DNA of 64,000 nucleotides from assembly GCF_024519435.1 (NCBI RefSeq), contig NZ_JALJRZ010000012.1:62001-126000 (forward strand), read 5' to 3'. Every line of letters begins with the position of its first letter. Position 1 is the stretch's first letter. A program made the position numbers and the translations under genes. Source of the stretch: Terrabacter sp. Ter38 (GTDB lineage Bacteria; Actinomycetota; Actinomycetes; Actinomycetales; Dermatophilaceae). Of this stretch, positions 26,962-35,540 are shown one piece after another. The notes beneath the pieces were generated by a model. It saw only the letters and a list, made by a program, of their open reading frames with translations, searched no databases and had not been told where the DNA came from.

Positions 26962-27644
26962 CGCCAGATCAGCTCCGCGAGGATGTTGACGGCGTTCCAG
27001 AGCGACTGGCCCTTGGCCTTGGAGTAGTCGGTGTAGAGGATGTGCACGGGCTCCTCCGTGTAGGCGACCTTCGCGCCGTCGAAGCGCATCGAGCCGATCT
27101 GGGAGACGATCTCGGAGGCGTGCGCCATCCGGTTGTGGGTGATGTCGAGGCGCTGCACGACGTCGCGGTGCAGGACGCGCAGGCCGTTGTGCGCGTCCGT
27201 GAGGCGGGTGCCCGTCGTGAAGTTGGTGTAGGCGACAGCGGCTCGCAGCACGAGCCGCTTGGACGCCGAGGCCTCGGTGCGCTCGTCGAGGAAGCGTGAG
27301 CCGAAGACGACACGCACGTCGCCCTGCCGGATGCGGTCCACCATGACCTCGACGTCGTGGACCTGGTGCTGGCCGTCGGCGTCGTAGGTGACGACGTAGC
27401 GCATGGCCGGGTCGCCCAGCGCATAGTCGAAGCCGGTCTGCAGGGCCGCGCCCTGCCCGAGGTTCACCGGGTGGCGCACGACGGCCGCACCGGCCTGCTC
27501 GGCCCGGTCGGCCGACGCGTCGTGCGACCCGTCGTCGACGCACACGATGTTGGGGAAGACGGCGCGGGCCTCTCGCACGACGTCGGCGATGACGGCTGCC
27601 TCGTCGTAGAGCGGCACGACCAGCCACACGTCCTCGTTCTGCAT
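26958..27644 (-). CDS. Family 2 glycosyltransferase, polyprenyl-phosphate sugar synthase type
   Basis: The 228-residue GT-A protein has VVPLYDE at about 9, VDDGS at 36-40 and the DAD metal site in YDADGQHQ near 90, the pattern of dolichol/polyprenyl-phosphate mannose or glucose synthases without a membrane tail. ATG 27644 is chosen since the protein then starts right before the first strand. A TACGCT box ends 6 bases upstream and there is no ribosome site, so the transcript may be leaderless. First gene of the minus-strand run that continues through DUF2304, LCP and TIGR03089. Confidence 0.88.
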   Translation of the reverse strand: MQNEDVWLVVPLYDEAAVIADVVREARAVFPNIVCVDDGSHDASADRAEQAGAAVVRHPVNLGQGAALQTGFDYALGDPAMRYVVTYDADGQHQVHDVEVMVDRIRQGDVRVVFGSRFLDERTEASASKRLVLRAAVAYTNFTTGTRLTDAHNGLRVLHRDVVQRLDITHNRMAHASEIVSQIGSMRFDGAKVAYTEEPVHILYTDYSKAKGQSLWNAVNILAELIWR

Positions 27645-27727
27645 GCGCCCAGCGTAGAGCGAAGCCGGTGCCCTGACCGACACGCGAGGCGCGAGCGGCA
27701 GCACGCTCGGGAGCACGGGGCGGGAAC

Positions 27728-27733
27728 TAGAGT
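27728..27733 (+). promoter_or_regulatory. -10 box TAGAGT of the GT4 gene, probable leaderless promoter
   Basis: TAGAGT ends 9 bases before ATG 27743, so transcription would start at or next to the start codon. The divergent GT2 gene has TACGCT (minus strand, 27656-27651) ending 6 bases before its ATG. Confidence 0.45.
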
Positions 27734-27742
27734 CGGGACACC

Positions 27743-29758
27743 ATGACGGACGACTCGACGGGCTCGGCCGCGCTCCGCATCGCGATCGTCGGCCCGACCC
27801 ACCCCCACAAGGGCGGCGTCGCGGCGCACACGACGATGCTCGCCCACCACCTTGCGGACGCCGGGCACGACGTCACCCTCGTGTCGTGGGCACACCTCTA
27901 CCCCTCGAAGCTGAACCACGCCGATGCCTCCGTCCCCGACGGGGTGCCCGAGGTGCCTCCGTTCCCGCGGACGATCCGGGCCCTCAGCTGGGCGCGGCCC
28001 GACACGTGGGTCCGAGCCGGCCGGAGGCTGCGCGACGTCGACGCGATCCTCGTCGTCCACGTCATGCCTGCCGTCGTGCCGGCCCACCTGGCCCTGCTGC
28101 GGGCCGCCGGGGCCACGCCGGGCGGCGCCGGTCCGCGCCCGCAGTCGGTCGTCGTCTGCCACCACGTCCTGCCGCACGAGCCGCGCCCGGGGGACGCCCG
28201 CCTCATGTCGGTGCTCTTCTCACGCGTCGACTCCGTGCTCGTGCACAGCACCGACCAGGCCACGGTGGCCCACGAGCTGGGGGCCCGACGAGTCTCGGTG
28301 GCCGACCTCCCGCCCCACCTCCCCGGGGGCGACCCGGTCCACCGTGGACCGCGGCCCGGGCCCACCCGCCTGCTCGCCCTCGGCCTGATCCGCGAGTACA
28401 AGGGCATCGACGTGCTCCTGCGCGCCATGCGGACCGTGCCCGAGGTGACCCTCACGATCGCCGGAGAGATCTGGGGCACGAACCGCGGCGTCATCAGGCG
28501 CCTCGCCTCGGACCCGGCGCTCGCCGGGCGGGTCGAGATCCGTGACGGCTACGTCCCCGCCGACGCGCTCGCCTCGCTCCTCGCCGACCACGACGTCCTC
28601 GCGCTGCCCTACCGCTCGGCAACGGCCTCGCAGAACGTCATCCTCGGCCACGCCCACGGCCTGCCCGTCCTCGCCTCCGACATCGCCCCCTTCTCCCAGC
28701 AGGTGGCAGACGGCGTCAACGGGATCCTCGTCCCGCCGGAGGACGAGCGGGCGCTCGCGGGTGCCTTGCGTCGTCTCGGCGACCCCGAGGTCCGCCGCCG
28801 CCTCGCCGAGGGAGTGCAGACCCCGGACCTGTCGGGACCGTGGGCGAACTACCTCGGAACGCTCGAGGCGCTGTCCGTCGACGAGAGCGTGCTGCTCGGC
28901 GACCCGGACCTCCCCGCCGACGAGCCCGGAGTGCCCGCTCACGACCCCGGCGACGCTGACGATCTCGACGACCTCGATCCCACGGCCGAGGACGGGCCGG
29001 CGGAGCAGGGCCTGCTCCCGCACGCCCGCCGCGTCCTGGGTCGCGGCGCCAGCAGTCTCGCCGGCCGCGCCCGTCGCACCGCAAGCCGGGCCGTCGAGGC
29101 ACGGCGTCCGCTCGTCTCCCTGCGCCCCGACGACCTGCCCGAGTGGGTCCTCGCGACCGACGTGCTGGGTGAGCCCGACGAGGCCGACGACGCCCGTCGG
29201 CTCTCACGCATCCTCGGCCTGCCGCGCTCGCTCGACAGCGTCTCGGCATGGGCGGCGCTCGGCAGCCTCGCGGCGATCCTCCGCGTGCGCGACGACGGTC
29301 GTCGCAGCGCGGTCATCGTCGACGAGGGCGGCACGCGCTCCCTCCTGTCCCGGTGGGCCCGCGCGGTCGGCTTCGCCCCCGTCGAGATCGACTTCACCGG
29401 GTCGCACCCGAGCGTCGCGGCGCTCGACGTCGACACCGGGTCCCTCGACGTCATCGTCCGCATCCACCCGCATGGCTGCGACGCCGACGACGTCGACCAC
29501 GTGCTCGAGCAGGCTTCGTGGGCGCTCCGCTCGGGAGGCCTCCTCGTCGTCACCGTCCCGATCGGCCCGCGGGCGGCCGAGGGGGCCGTCGGGCCTGCCG
29601 ACGTGCGTGGCATCCTGGCCCGCGCCCACGACCTCGGCTTCGTGCTCGTCGGCGACCTCGACGGCGACGTCAACGCCCGGATGCGTGAGGCCGCGTCACG
29701 CGCCCGGGCCGACGACGCGGCATACGGCCTCGTGCGTCTCACGCTGAGACGGCGCTGA
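27743..29758 (+). CDS. GT4 glycosyltransferase fused to a methyltransferase-like domain
   Basis: The 671-residue protein has an N-terminal GT-B glycosyltransferase (about 1-385) with GPTHPHKGGVAAHT, ALGLIREYKGIDVLL and an ASQNVILGHAHGLPV donor-site helix. An acidic linker of about 40 residues (Asp/Glu/Pro-rich, 390-430) leads to a C-terminal domain of about 240 residues with SAVIVDEGG and a SAM-methyltransferase-like end (LRSGGLLVVTVPIGP). I infer a single chain that adds and then modifies or tests a sugar. Start ATG 27743 lacks a ribosome site but has a close TAGAGT box. Confidence 0.8.
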   Translation: MTDDSTGSAALRIAIVGPTHPHKGGVAAHTTMLAHHLADAGHDVTLVSWAHLYPSKLNHADASVPDGVPEVPPFPRTIRALSWARPDTWVRAGRRLRDVDAILVVHVMPAVVPAHLALLRAAGATPGGAGPRPQSVVVCHHVLPHEPRPGDARLMSVLFSRVDSVLVHSTDQATVAHELGARRVSVADLPPHLPGGDPVHRGPRPGPTRLLALGLIREYKGIDVLLRAMRTVPEVTLTIAGEIWGTNRGVIRRLASDPALAGRVEIRDGYVPADALASLLADHDVLALPYRSATASQNVILGHAHGLPVLASDIAPFSQQVADGVNGILVPPEDERALAGALRRLGDPEVRRRLAEGVQTPDLSGPWANYLGTLEALSVDESVLLGDPDLPADEPGVPAHDPGDADDLDDLDPTAEDGPAEQGLLPHARRVLGRGASSLAGRARRTASRAVEARRPLVSLRPDDLPEWVLATDVLGEPDEADDARRLSRILGLPRSLDSVSAWAALGSLAAILRVRDDGRRSAVIVDEGGTRSLLSRWARAVGFAPVEIDFTGSHPSVAALDVDTGSLDVIVRIHPHGCDADDVDHVLEQASWALRSGGLLVVTVPIGPRAAEGAVGPADVRGILARAHDLGFVLVGDLDGDVNARMREAASRARADDAAYGLVRLTLRRR

Positions 29759-29791
29759 GCACCCGGGTGACACTGCGATGATGGGTGCGAC

Positions 29792-30754
29792 ATGACCCGT
29801 AAGAAGATCCTCACCGTCCTGCGCGTGGCCATCGCGCTCATCACGCTCGCAGCCGTCACCTACGCAGTCGTCCACAACTGGGCCGACGTGTCCGTGCACC
29901 TCGACAAGGTTTCGTGGACGACGTTCCTGTGGTCGACCCTGGCGGCCGCCGTCGGCACGTGGCTGACGATGATCGGGTGGAAGACGCTGCTGCGCGACCT
30001 CGGCTCCGACCTGCACCTCGCACCCGCCTCCGGCGTCTACTTCGTCGGCCAGCTCGGCAAGTACCTCCCCGGCTCGCTGTGGTCTGTGCTGGTCCAGGCC
30101 GACATCGCGAGCCACCTCAAGGTGCCCCGCCGGCGCACCGCCGTGACCGGCCTGCTCGCGCTCGGCCTGGCCCTGCTCACGGGCCTGCTCGTCGGGCTCC
30201 CGGCGGCGTCGTTCCTGCTCACGAGCACCGAGTCGGGCTTCGACTGGTGGCTGCTCCTCGGCATCCCGATCCTCGTCGTGCTCTGCGTGCCCAAGCTGCT
30301 CAACGCGATCATCGCCAAGATGCTGCGCACCATCAAGCGCGAACCCCTCGAGCAGGAGCTGTCGGCGGGCGCCGTCATGCGGGCCGTCGTCATCTTCGTG
30401 CTCGTGTGGGTCGCGTTCGGCGTGCACACCCTGCTGCTGGCCCGAGCGATCGCCGGCGACGCCTCACCCCACCCCGACCTGACGACCGCCGCGATGACGG
30501 GCTACGCCCTGTCGGTCTCCCTGGGCATGCTGACGATCGTCCTGCCGGCCGGGCTGGGTGCCCGCGAGGGACTGCTCACCCTCATCCTCTCCACGGCGAT
30601 GCCGACTCCCGCCGCGGCCGCCGTCGCGATCATGTCGCGGTTCATCGTCACGATCGTCGACGTCGTCGCGGCGCTCGGCGGGTGGCTCTACGCCCGCTCG
30701 CACCACCTGATCACCGAGCGGCACGCCGCCGCCAAGAGCGACGTCAGCGTCTGA
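29792..30754 (+). CDS. Lysylphosphatidylglycerol-synthase-like (UPF0104) membrane protein
   Basis: The 320-residue polytopic protein has about eight membrane helices and the family motif YFVGQLGKYLPGSLW near 75, with LPAGLGAREG near 250. It matches the LPG_synthase_TM domain without the aminoacyl-transferase half. Such proteins act as flippases or membrane parts in glycolipid pathways. It lies 33 bases after the GT4 gene and probably shares its transcript. Confidence 0.85.
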   Translation: MTRKKILTVLRVAIALITLAAVTYAVVHNWADVSVHLDKVSWTTFLWSTLAAAVGTWLTMIGWKTLLRDLGSDLHLAPASGVYFVGQLGKYLPGSLWSVLVQADIASHLKVPRRRTAVTGLLALGLALLTGLLVGLPAASFLLTSTESGFDWWLLLGIPILVVLCVPKLLNAIIAKMLRTIKREPLEQELSAGAVMRAVVIFVLVWVAFGVHTLLLARAIAGDASPHPDLTTAAMTGYALSVSLGMLTIVLPAGLGAREGLLTLILSTAMPTPAAAAVAIMSRFIVTIVDVVAALGGWLYARSHHLITERHAAAKSDVSV

Positions 30755-30787
30755 CCTTTCGCGGTCCGACGCCTCGTGCGCAGACGC

Positions 30788-31222
30788 TCAGCGGCGCTCG
30801 AGCACGAAGACGGGGATGAGGCGGTCGGTCTTCGTCTGGTACTGCGCGTAGGGCGGGTAGGCCGCGACGCACCGCTGCCACCACTGCTCGCGCTCCTCGC
30901 CCTCGAGCTCGCGCGCGTGCACGGGGAACGTCTCGGTGCCGGCCTGGAGGTCGATGTCGGGGTGGGCCAGGAGGTTGTGGTACCACTTCGGGTGCGTCGG
31001 GGCCCCGCCCTGGCTCGCCACCGCGGCGAACGACCCGTCGTGCTCGACGCGCATGAGCGGCACCTTGCGGATCGCCGAGGTCTTCGCGCCGCGCATCGTC
31101 AGCATGACCACGGGCAGGCCCATGATGTCGACCGAGTCGGTCGTGCCCGTGCTCTCGATCGTCTCGACCTGCTTGCGGACCCACTCGCTGGGGCTGGGGA
31201 CGTACGCGCCGGTGATCGTCAT
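30788..31222 (-). CDS. Deazaflavin (F420)-dependent nitroreductase-family protein
   Basis: The 144-residue protein has TMRGAKTSAIRKVPLMRVEHDG and WYHNLLAHPDI, the hallmarks of the Ddn/F420 split-barrel family (the longer segment starts at residue 43). Members use reduced F420 on quinones or nitro compounds. A TACCCT box (minus strand, 31234-31229) ends 6 bases before the ATG and no ribosome site is present, so it is probably leaderless. It is convergent with the UPF0104 gene. Confidence 0.9.
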   Translation of the reverse strand: MTITGAYVPSPSEWVRKQVETIESTGTTDSVDIMGLPVVMLTMRGAKTSAIRKVPLMRVEHDGSFAAVASQGGAPTHPKWYHNLLAHPDIDLQAGTETFPVHARELEGEEREQWWQRCVAAYPPYAQYQTKTDRLIPVFVLERR

Positions 31223-31251
31223 GACGGCAGGGTAACCCGCCGCTCACGCGA

Positions 31252-31279
31252 CCAGCCCCCGGTGGTCACCGGGGGCTGG
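31252..31279 (-). terminator. Terminator of the DUF3105 gene
   Basis: CCAGCCCCCGGTG and its exact complement CACCGGGGGCTGG form a 13-bp stem with a very short loop, 19 bases beyond the DUF3105 stop. No U run follows. Confidence 0.75.
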
Positions 31280-31298
31280 GAGGCGGACGGGGGAGGGC

Positions 31299-32042
31299 TC
31301 AGGCGGCGCCGGGCTCCGGGGCGGAGCTCCACGGGTACTTCTTGACGAAGTCTTCGACGACCGTCGTGTTGAGTCCTCCGCACAGCTGACGGTGACCCAT
31401 CTGCGCGCCGACCTTGCCGGTGGCCTGGTCGACCTCGGCGGCCCAGTGGGACAGGGCGTACTTCTTGCCCGCGGGGAACGCGCCGTAGGCCGGGTCCCAC
31501 GGGCTGATGAGGAACTTGTTGGCCGACTCCTTCATGGCGTTGACCTTGGTCGACAGGGCCTGGAACGTGGCCGCCTGGTCCTTCTCGACGGAGCGGTCGT
31601 ACCAGAGGATCGTGTAGCCGTGCTCGAGGTTGTGCACCAACGTCTCGATCTGCGGGGCGTCCGCGACGGTGTAGACGCGGCGTCCGTCGACGGCCGGCAC
31701 CGCGAAGTGCTTGCCACTCGACGGCGGGACCGTGGAGTACGTGATCTTCGTGACGTCCGGCTGGTTGGTGCCCGGGCCGACGTGCTCGCTCGAGCCGCTC
31801 GCGGGGTCGTTGGTGATGGGGTCGCACGACGCGGCGGCGACGTCACCGCTGATGTTCTGGAGCGCCTCGTCCTTCTTGTTCTGCTCACCGATGATCGCCC
31901 ACGCGACGGCCGCGCCGATGATGGCGATGACGGCCACGCAGGCACCGATCACGACGAAGAGGCGACGGCGCTCGGCCTTTTTCTGGGCGGCCTGCATCTC
32001 GGCGACGCGCTCGCGGCGGTCTCGGCTCGTCTCGCGGGCCAT
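31299..32042 (-). CDS. DUF3105 membrane-anchored protein
   Basis: The 247-residue protein has a basic N-terminal helix (about 1-27), one membrane segment (28-51) and an extracellular domain with HVGPGTNQP, PPSSGKHF, LVHNLEHGYTILWY and CGGL. These fit the actinobacterial DUF3105 family, of unknown function. The conserved His residues (HNLEHG) suggest metal binding. ATG 32042 has GAGGA three bases upstream. It is divergent from the AlkA-type gene and followed by a strong hairpin. Confidence 0.88.
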   Translation of the reverse strand: MARETSRDRRERVAEMQAAQKKAERRRLFVVIGACVAVIAIIGAAVAWAIIGEQNKKDEALQNISGDVAAASCDPITNDPASGSSEHVGPGTNQPDVTKITYSTVPPSSGKHFAVPAVDGRRVYTVADAPQIETLVHNLEHGYTILWYDRSVEKDQAATFQALSTKVNAMKESANKFLISPWDPAYGAFPAGKKYALSHWAAEVDQATGKVGAQMGHRQLCGGLNTTVVEDFVKKYPWSSAPEPGAA

Positions 32043-32167
32043 CGTTCCTCGTTCCTGTCGGTCTGTCGGCGGCGGCCGGTGAGGCCGGTGGGGCGGGGGG
32101 TGTGAGTCGCTCGTCGACGGAGGGGTCAACCCGTGCGGCGACGGTGCCGAGTGTAGGCGAGGATGTT

Positions 32168-33094
32168 GTGGTGCCCGAAGCCCTGACTCGCCTGTGGCGC
32201 AGCGACCGCGAGATCGCGCTGCGCGCCCAGCTCGGTGTCTTCCGCCGGGGCTCGGGTGACCCGACCTCCCGCTTCGGACGCGACGGCACGGTGACGCGGG
32301 CGGCGCAGACGCCCGAGGGCGCCGGCACCCTCCACCTCGTGTGCCGCCCCGGGGACACCGAGGTGCAGGCCCGGGCCTGGGGTCCCGGGGCTGCGTGGCT
32401 GCTCGACGCCGTGCCGGGTCTCCTCGGCGACGACGACGACCCCTCGGGCTTCGAGCCGCACCACGCCCTCGTCGCCGAGGCATGGCGACGCTTCTCCCAC
32501 TGGCGGGTCCCGCGCTCGGGCCTCGTCTTCGATGCGCTCGCTCCGGCGGTGATCGAGCAGAAGGTGACGGGCCAGGAAGCGTTCGCGGGCTACCGCGTGC
32601 TCGTGCGTCGCTTCGGCGAGCCGGCCCCCGGACCCTTCCCCGGGCTCATGGCCCCGCCGACCGCAGCCGGATGGGCGGCGGTCCCGTCCTGGGCGTGGCT
32701 GCAGGCGTCCGTCGACGGGGCGCGCTCGCGCACCGTCGTGCGGGCGGCGGGGTACGCCGGCCGGCTCGAGCAGGGGGCGTCCGTGTCCGTCGCGGAGGCG
32801 CACCGTCGCCTGCGGGCCCTGCCGGGCGTCGGGGTGTGGACGACCGCCGAGGTCGCGCAGCGAGCGCTGGGCGACCCGGACTCCGTGTCCTTCGGCGACT
32901 ACCACGTCGCCAAGGACATCGGCTGGGCGCTGACCGGTACCCCGGTGGACGACGACGGCCTCGCCGAGCTGCTCGAGCCCTACCGCGGGCACCGCTACCG
33001 CGTCCAGCACCTGCTCGGCCTCGCGGGGCACCACCGGCCGCGGCGCGGGCCGCGGATGGCGCCGCGCACGCACCTGCCGACGCGCACGTCCTGA
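32168..33094 (+). CDS. AlkA-type DNA-3-methyladenine glycosylase
   Basis: The 308-residue protein has the HhH-GPD fold: LPGVGVWTTAEVAQRALGD around residue 218 is the helix-hairpin-helix, and the Asp in SFGDYH near 246 is the catalytic residue. It excises alkylated purines during base-excision repair. I prefer GTG 32168 to GTG 32102: the protein then starts close to the usual TRLWR segment, and a TAGGCG box lies 8 bases before it, though that box is a weak -10. The first 22 codons of the longer form look unlike the family. Confidence 0.85.
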   Translation: MVPEALTRLWRSDREIALRAQLGVFRRGSGDPTSRFGRDGTVTRAAQTPEGAGTLHLVCRPGDTEVQARAWGPGAAWLLDAVPGLLGDDDDPSGFEPHHALVAEAWRRFSHWRVPRSGLVFDALAPAVIEQKVTGQEAFAGYRVLVRRFGEPAPGPFPGLMAPPTAAGWAAVPSWAWLQASVDGARSRTVVRAAGYAGRLEQGASVSVAEAHRRLRALPGVGVWTTAEVAQRALGDPDSVSFGDYHVAKDIGWALTGTPVDDDGLAELLEPYRGHRYRVQHLLGLAGHHRPRRGPRMAPRTHLPTRTS

Positions 33095-33250
33095 GGCCGG
33101 TCGGTTCCCGGGGCCTGTATTTCGCCGGTCCCGGCACTCTCTCACCGCCCGTGTCATAGAGTCCGCGTCGGCCCTAGGCCGGACCCGCTGGACCGCGGGC
33201 ACCTCACCAGCACGTGGTCAGCGCGTCGTCAGCACAGAAGGGGCGCCGCC

Positions 33251-35363
33251 TTGATCCGTCGCCATGTCCGGGCGTCCGCCCTCGTCTCCACTCTCGTCGT
33301 GGCCGTGCTGGCAGTGGGTCTGGCACCCGCGCAGGCCCATCCCGGCCACGGGTCCGACCCGGTGCACGATCGGCGCGGCGGGGCCGGAAAGGCCCTGGCG
33401 CAACTCGATGTACGGGATGCGCCGGGCTCCTCGATCGACGGGGGCCGTACGCCCGCGTCGTCGCCGAAGCCCTCGGCAGTCCTGGAGGCGAACGCGAGCA
33501 CGTGCGACACGATGACCGGCTCGAGCATCCCGTTGGCCGACCGTGCCATCGCGCGCGCGTCCTTCCCGGGAGCGGCGAGGATCGTCGTGCAGCGCCAGCG
33601 TAACGAGGGCACATGGCGGACTGTCGGGACGATCGTCGGGGAGCAGGGTCGGCTGGGGGACATGTCGATCAACCCCCGTGCGGACTTCACGTACAGGTGG
33701 ATCGCCTATGCCGCCTCGGGCGCGGTGCAGAGGTCGTGCCAGGACGCGAGCTTCACGAGCGCGTCGAGCAGCGACGGATGGGGCATGGCCGACGCCGTTC
33801 TGGCCGGCGAAGGGGGGTCTCTTCCAGCAGGCTCCTGAGGAGTGGGCCGGCGACCAGATCGCGAGCGGGATCTGGATGACGCCCAGCTACTCACCGGACG
33901 GTCGGCTGCTCGCGGCCACCATCGTGAACCCCGAGACCGGTCGGAGCGTGATCGAGGTGCGTCGGGCCCGGACCCGGGCCGTGGTCTTCACGGTCGACCT
34001 CGGCCCCGACGTCGCGCCTGCCGACAGCGCCTTCTCGCCCGACGGTCAGACGCTGGCCTACACGCGCTACGACGCCGCTACCGGTGAGCCGCTGGGCCTC
34101 GGGCTCGTCGACGTCCTCGGCGCCCACACCACGCGCGTCCTCACCTTCGACGTCCCCGTCGCCGAGCCGGCATGGCGGGCGGACGGGACCAGCCTCGTCG
34201 TCACGGCGTTCGACACCGCCGAGGGGTTGTCCGTCGTCTGCGTGACCTGCACGAAGTCCACCCCCATCAACGGAACGTCCGGCGGCTACTCGCCGGAGGT
34301 GGCGCCCGACGGGACGATCTGGTTCATCAGCTCGTCCGGAGCCGCCAGCCTGCTGCGCAAGCGCGTCGCCAACGGCACCGCGAGCACCGTCCGTTCCTCG
34401 ACGACGGTTGTCTACTCAAGGCCGCGCCAGACACCGGACGGCACCATCTACGTCGGGACAGACACCCCCTCCGAGTCGGACCCGGCACAGTCGTACTTCG
34501 AGGTGGTCAGCGTCTCCCCGGCGGGCGCCGCCTCGGACGGCTGGACGCCGGTCCAAGGCTGGCAGTCACTCGGCCGCGCCTTCTACGGCTACGACATGCG
34601 TCAGGTCCCCAGTCCGGGGACGGCACAGTTCACGGGCAACGGCAACGACGACCTCGTGGCCCGAGACGGGTCCGGCAACCTGTGGGCGTACGCCGCCGAC
34701 GGCGGACGGGTGGCCGGTCGGGTCCTCGTCGCCAGCGGATGGCAGGGCATGAACGCGGTGGTGGCAGCCGGCGACCTGACGAGGGACGGCCGCGCGGACG
34801 TCGTCGCCCGCGACGGGTCGGGACGGCTCTGGCTGTATCGCGGACTCGCGTCTGGGAAGCTCGCGGCCCGCACCGGCCTCGGCTCCGGATGGAACGGTTA
34901 CACCATCCTCGGGGTGGGGGACTGGAACGGCGACGACAACGCCGACCTCGTCGCTCGGGACGGTGCCGGGACCTTGTGGCTCTACCCGGGCAACGGACGC
35001 GGCGGGATCTCGGTGCGCACGAGGATGGGCAGCGGCTGGGGCGGAATGACCGCCCTCGTGGCCAGCGGTGATATCGACTTCGACGCCCGCGCCGACCTCA
35101 TCGCGAGGGACCGGGCCGGCGTGCTGTGGCTGTACCCCGGTAACGGCGCCACCGGATTCCTCTCACGCCGGCAGCTCGGCACCGGTTGGGGCTCGTTCAC
35201 CGCGATGCTCGCGAGTGAGATCACCAACGGCAGGGCGGACCTCTGGGTGCGCACGTCGTCGGGCCAGCTGATCTCGTGGGACATCGGAGGGGACGGCGCG
35301 ATCATCTCCAACACCCGCACCCCTCACGGTTACGGATGGAACGGCATGCTTCTGGCGTCCTGA
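33251..35363 (+). pseudogene. Secreted PD40/VCBS-repeat protein, frameshifted in a G6 run
   Basis: A TTG start at 33251 with AAGGGG upstream gives a signal peptide (cut near AQA, 25) and about 190 residues, stopping at 33838. The matching continuation (LFQQAPEEWAG onward) is in another frame. The tandem paralogue shows the same junction intact (GIFQQG), so the break sits in GGGGGG at 33812-33817; removing one G, or adding two, repairs it. The restored 703-residue protein has a TolB/PD40-like propeller (TPSYSPDGRLLA) and C-terminal VCBS blades with D-x-N-x-D loops. Either a decayed copy, a run-length sequencing error or phase variation. Confidence 0.8.
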
Positions 35364-35540
35364 GCCCCTCGAGCGGGGCAGCTCAGGCCCGCTGGACGGC
35401 ATACTCGGGCTCGGCCGCCCGGCCACGGGTGCGGGAACGTGCAGTTCTGTGCCGACACGACACCACATGTCGCCCGTGTCCTCCAGGCTCCGGTCGGCCG
35501 CTCGGGGACGCGGCCTCCACACCTCACGAAAGGCAGCCAC

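Noticed and set aside
33543-33838. Independent second gene starting inside the first VCBS frame
   Set aside because: The first 90 codons of that frame overlap the signal-peptide protein and look like antisense-type filler; homology to the paralogue begins exactly after the G run.
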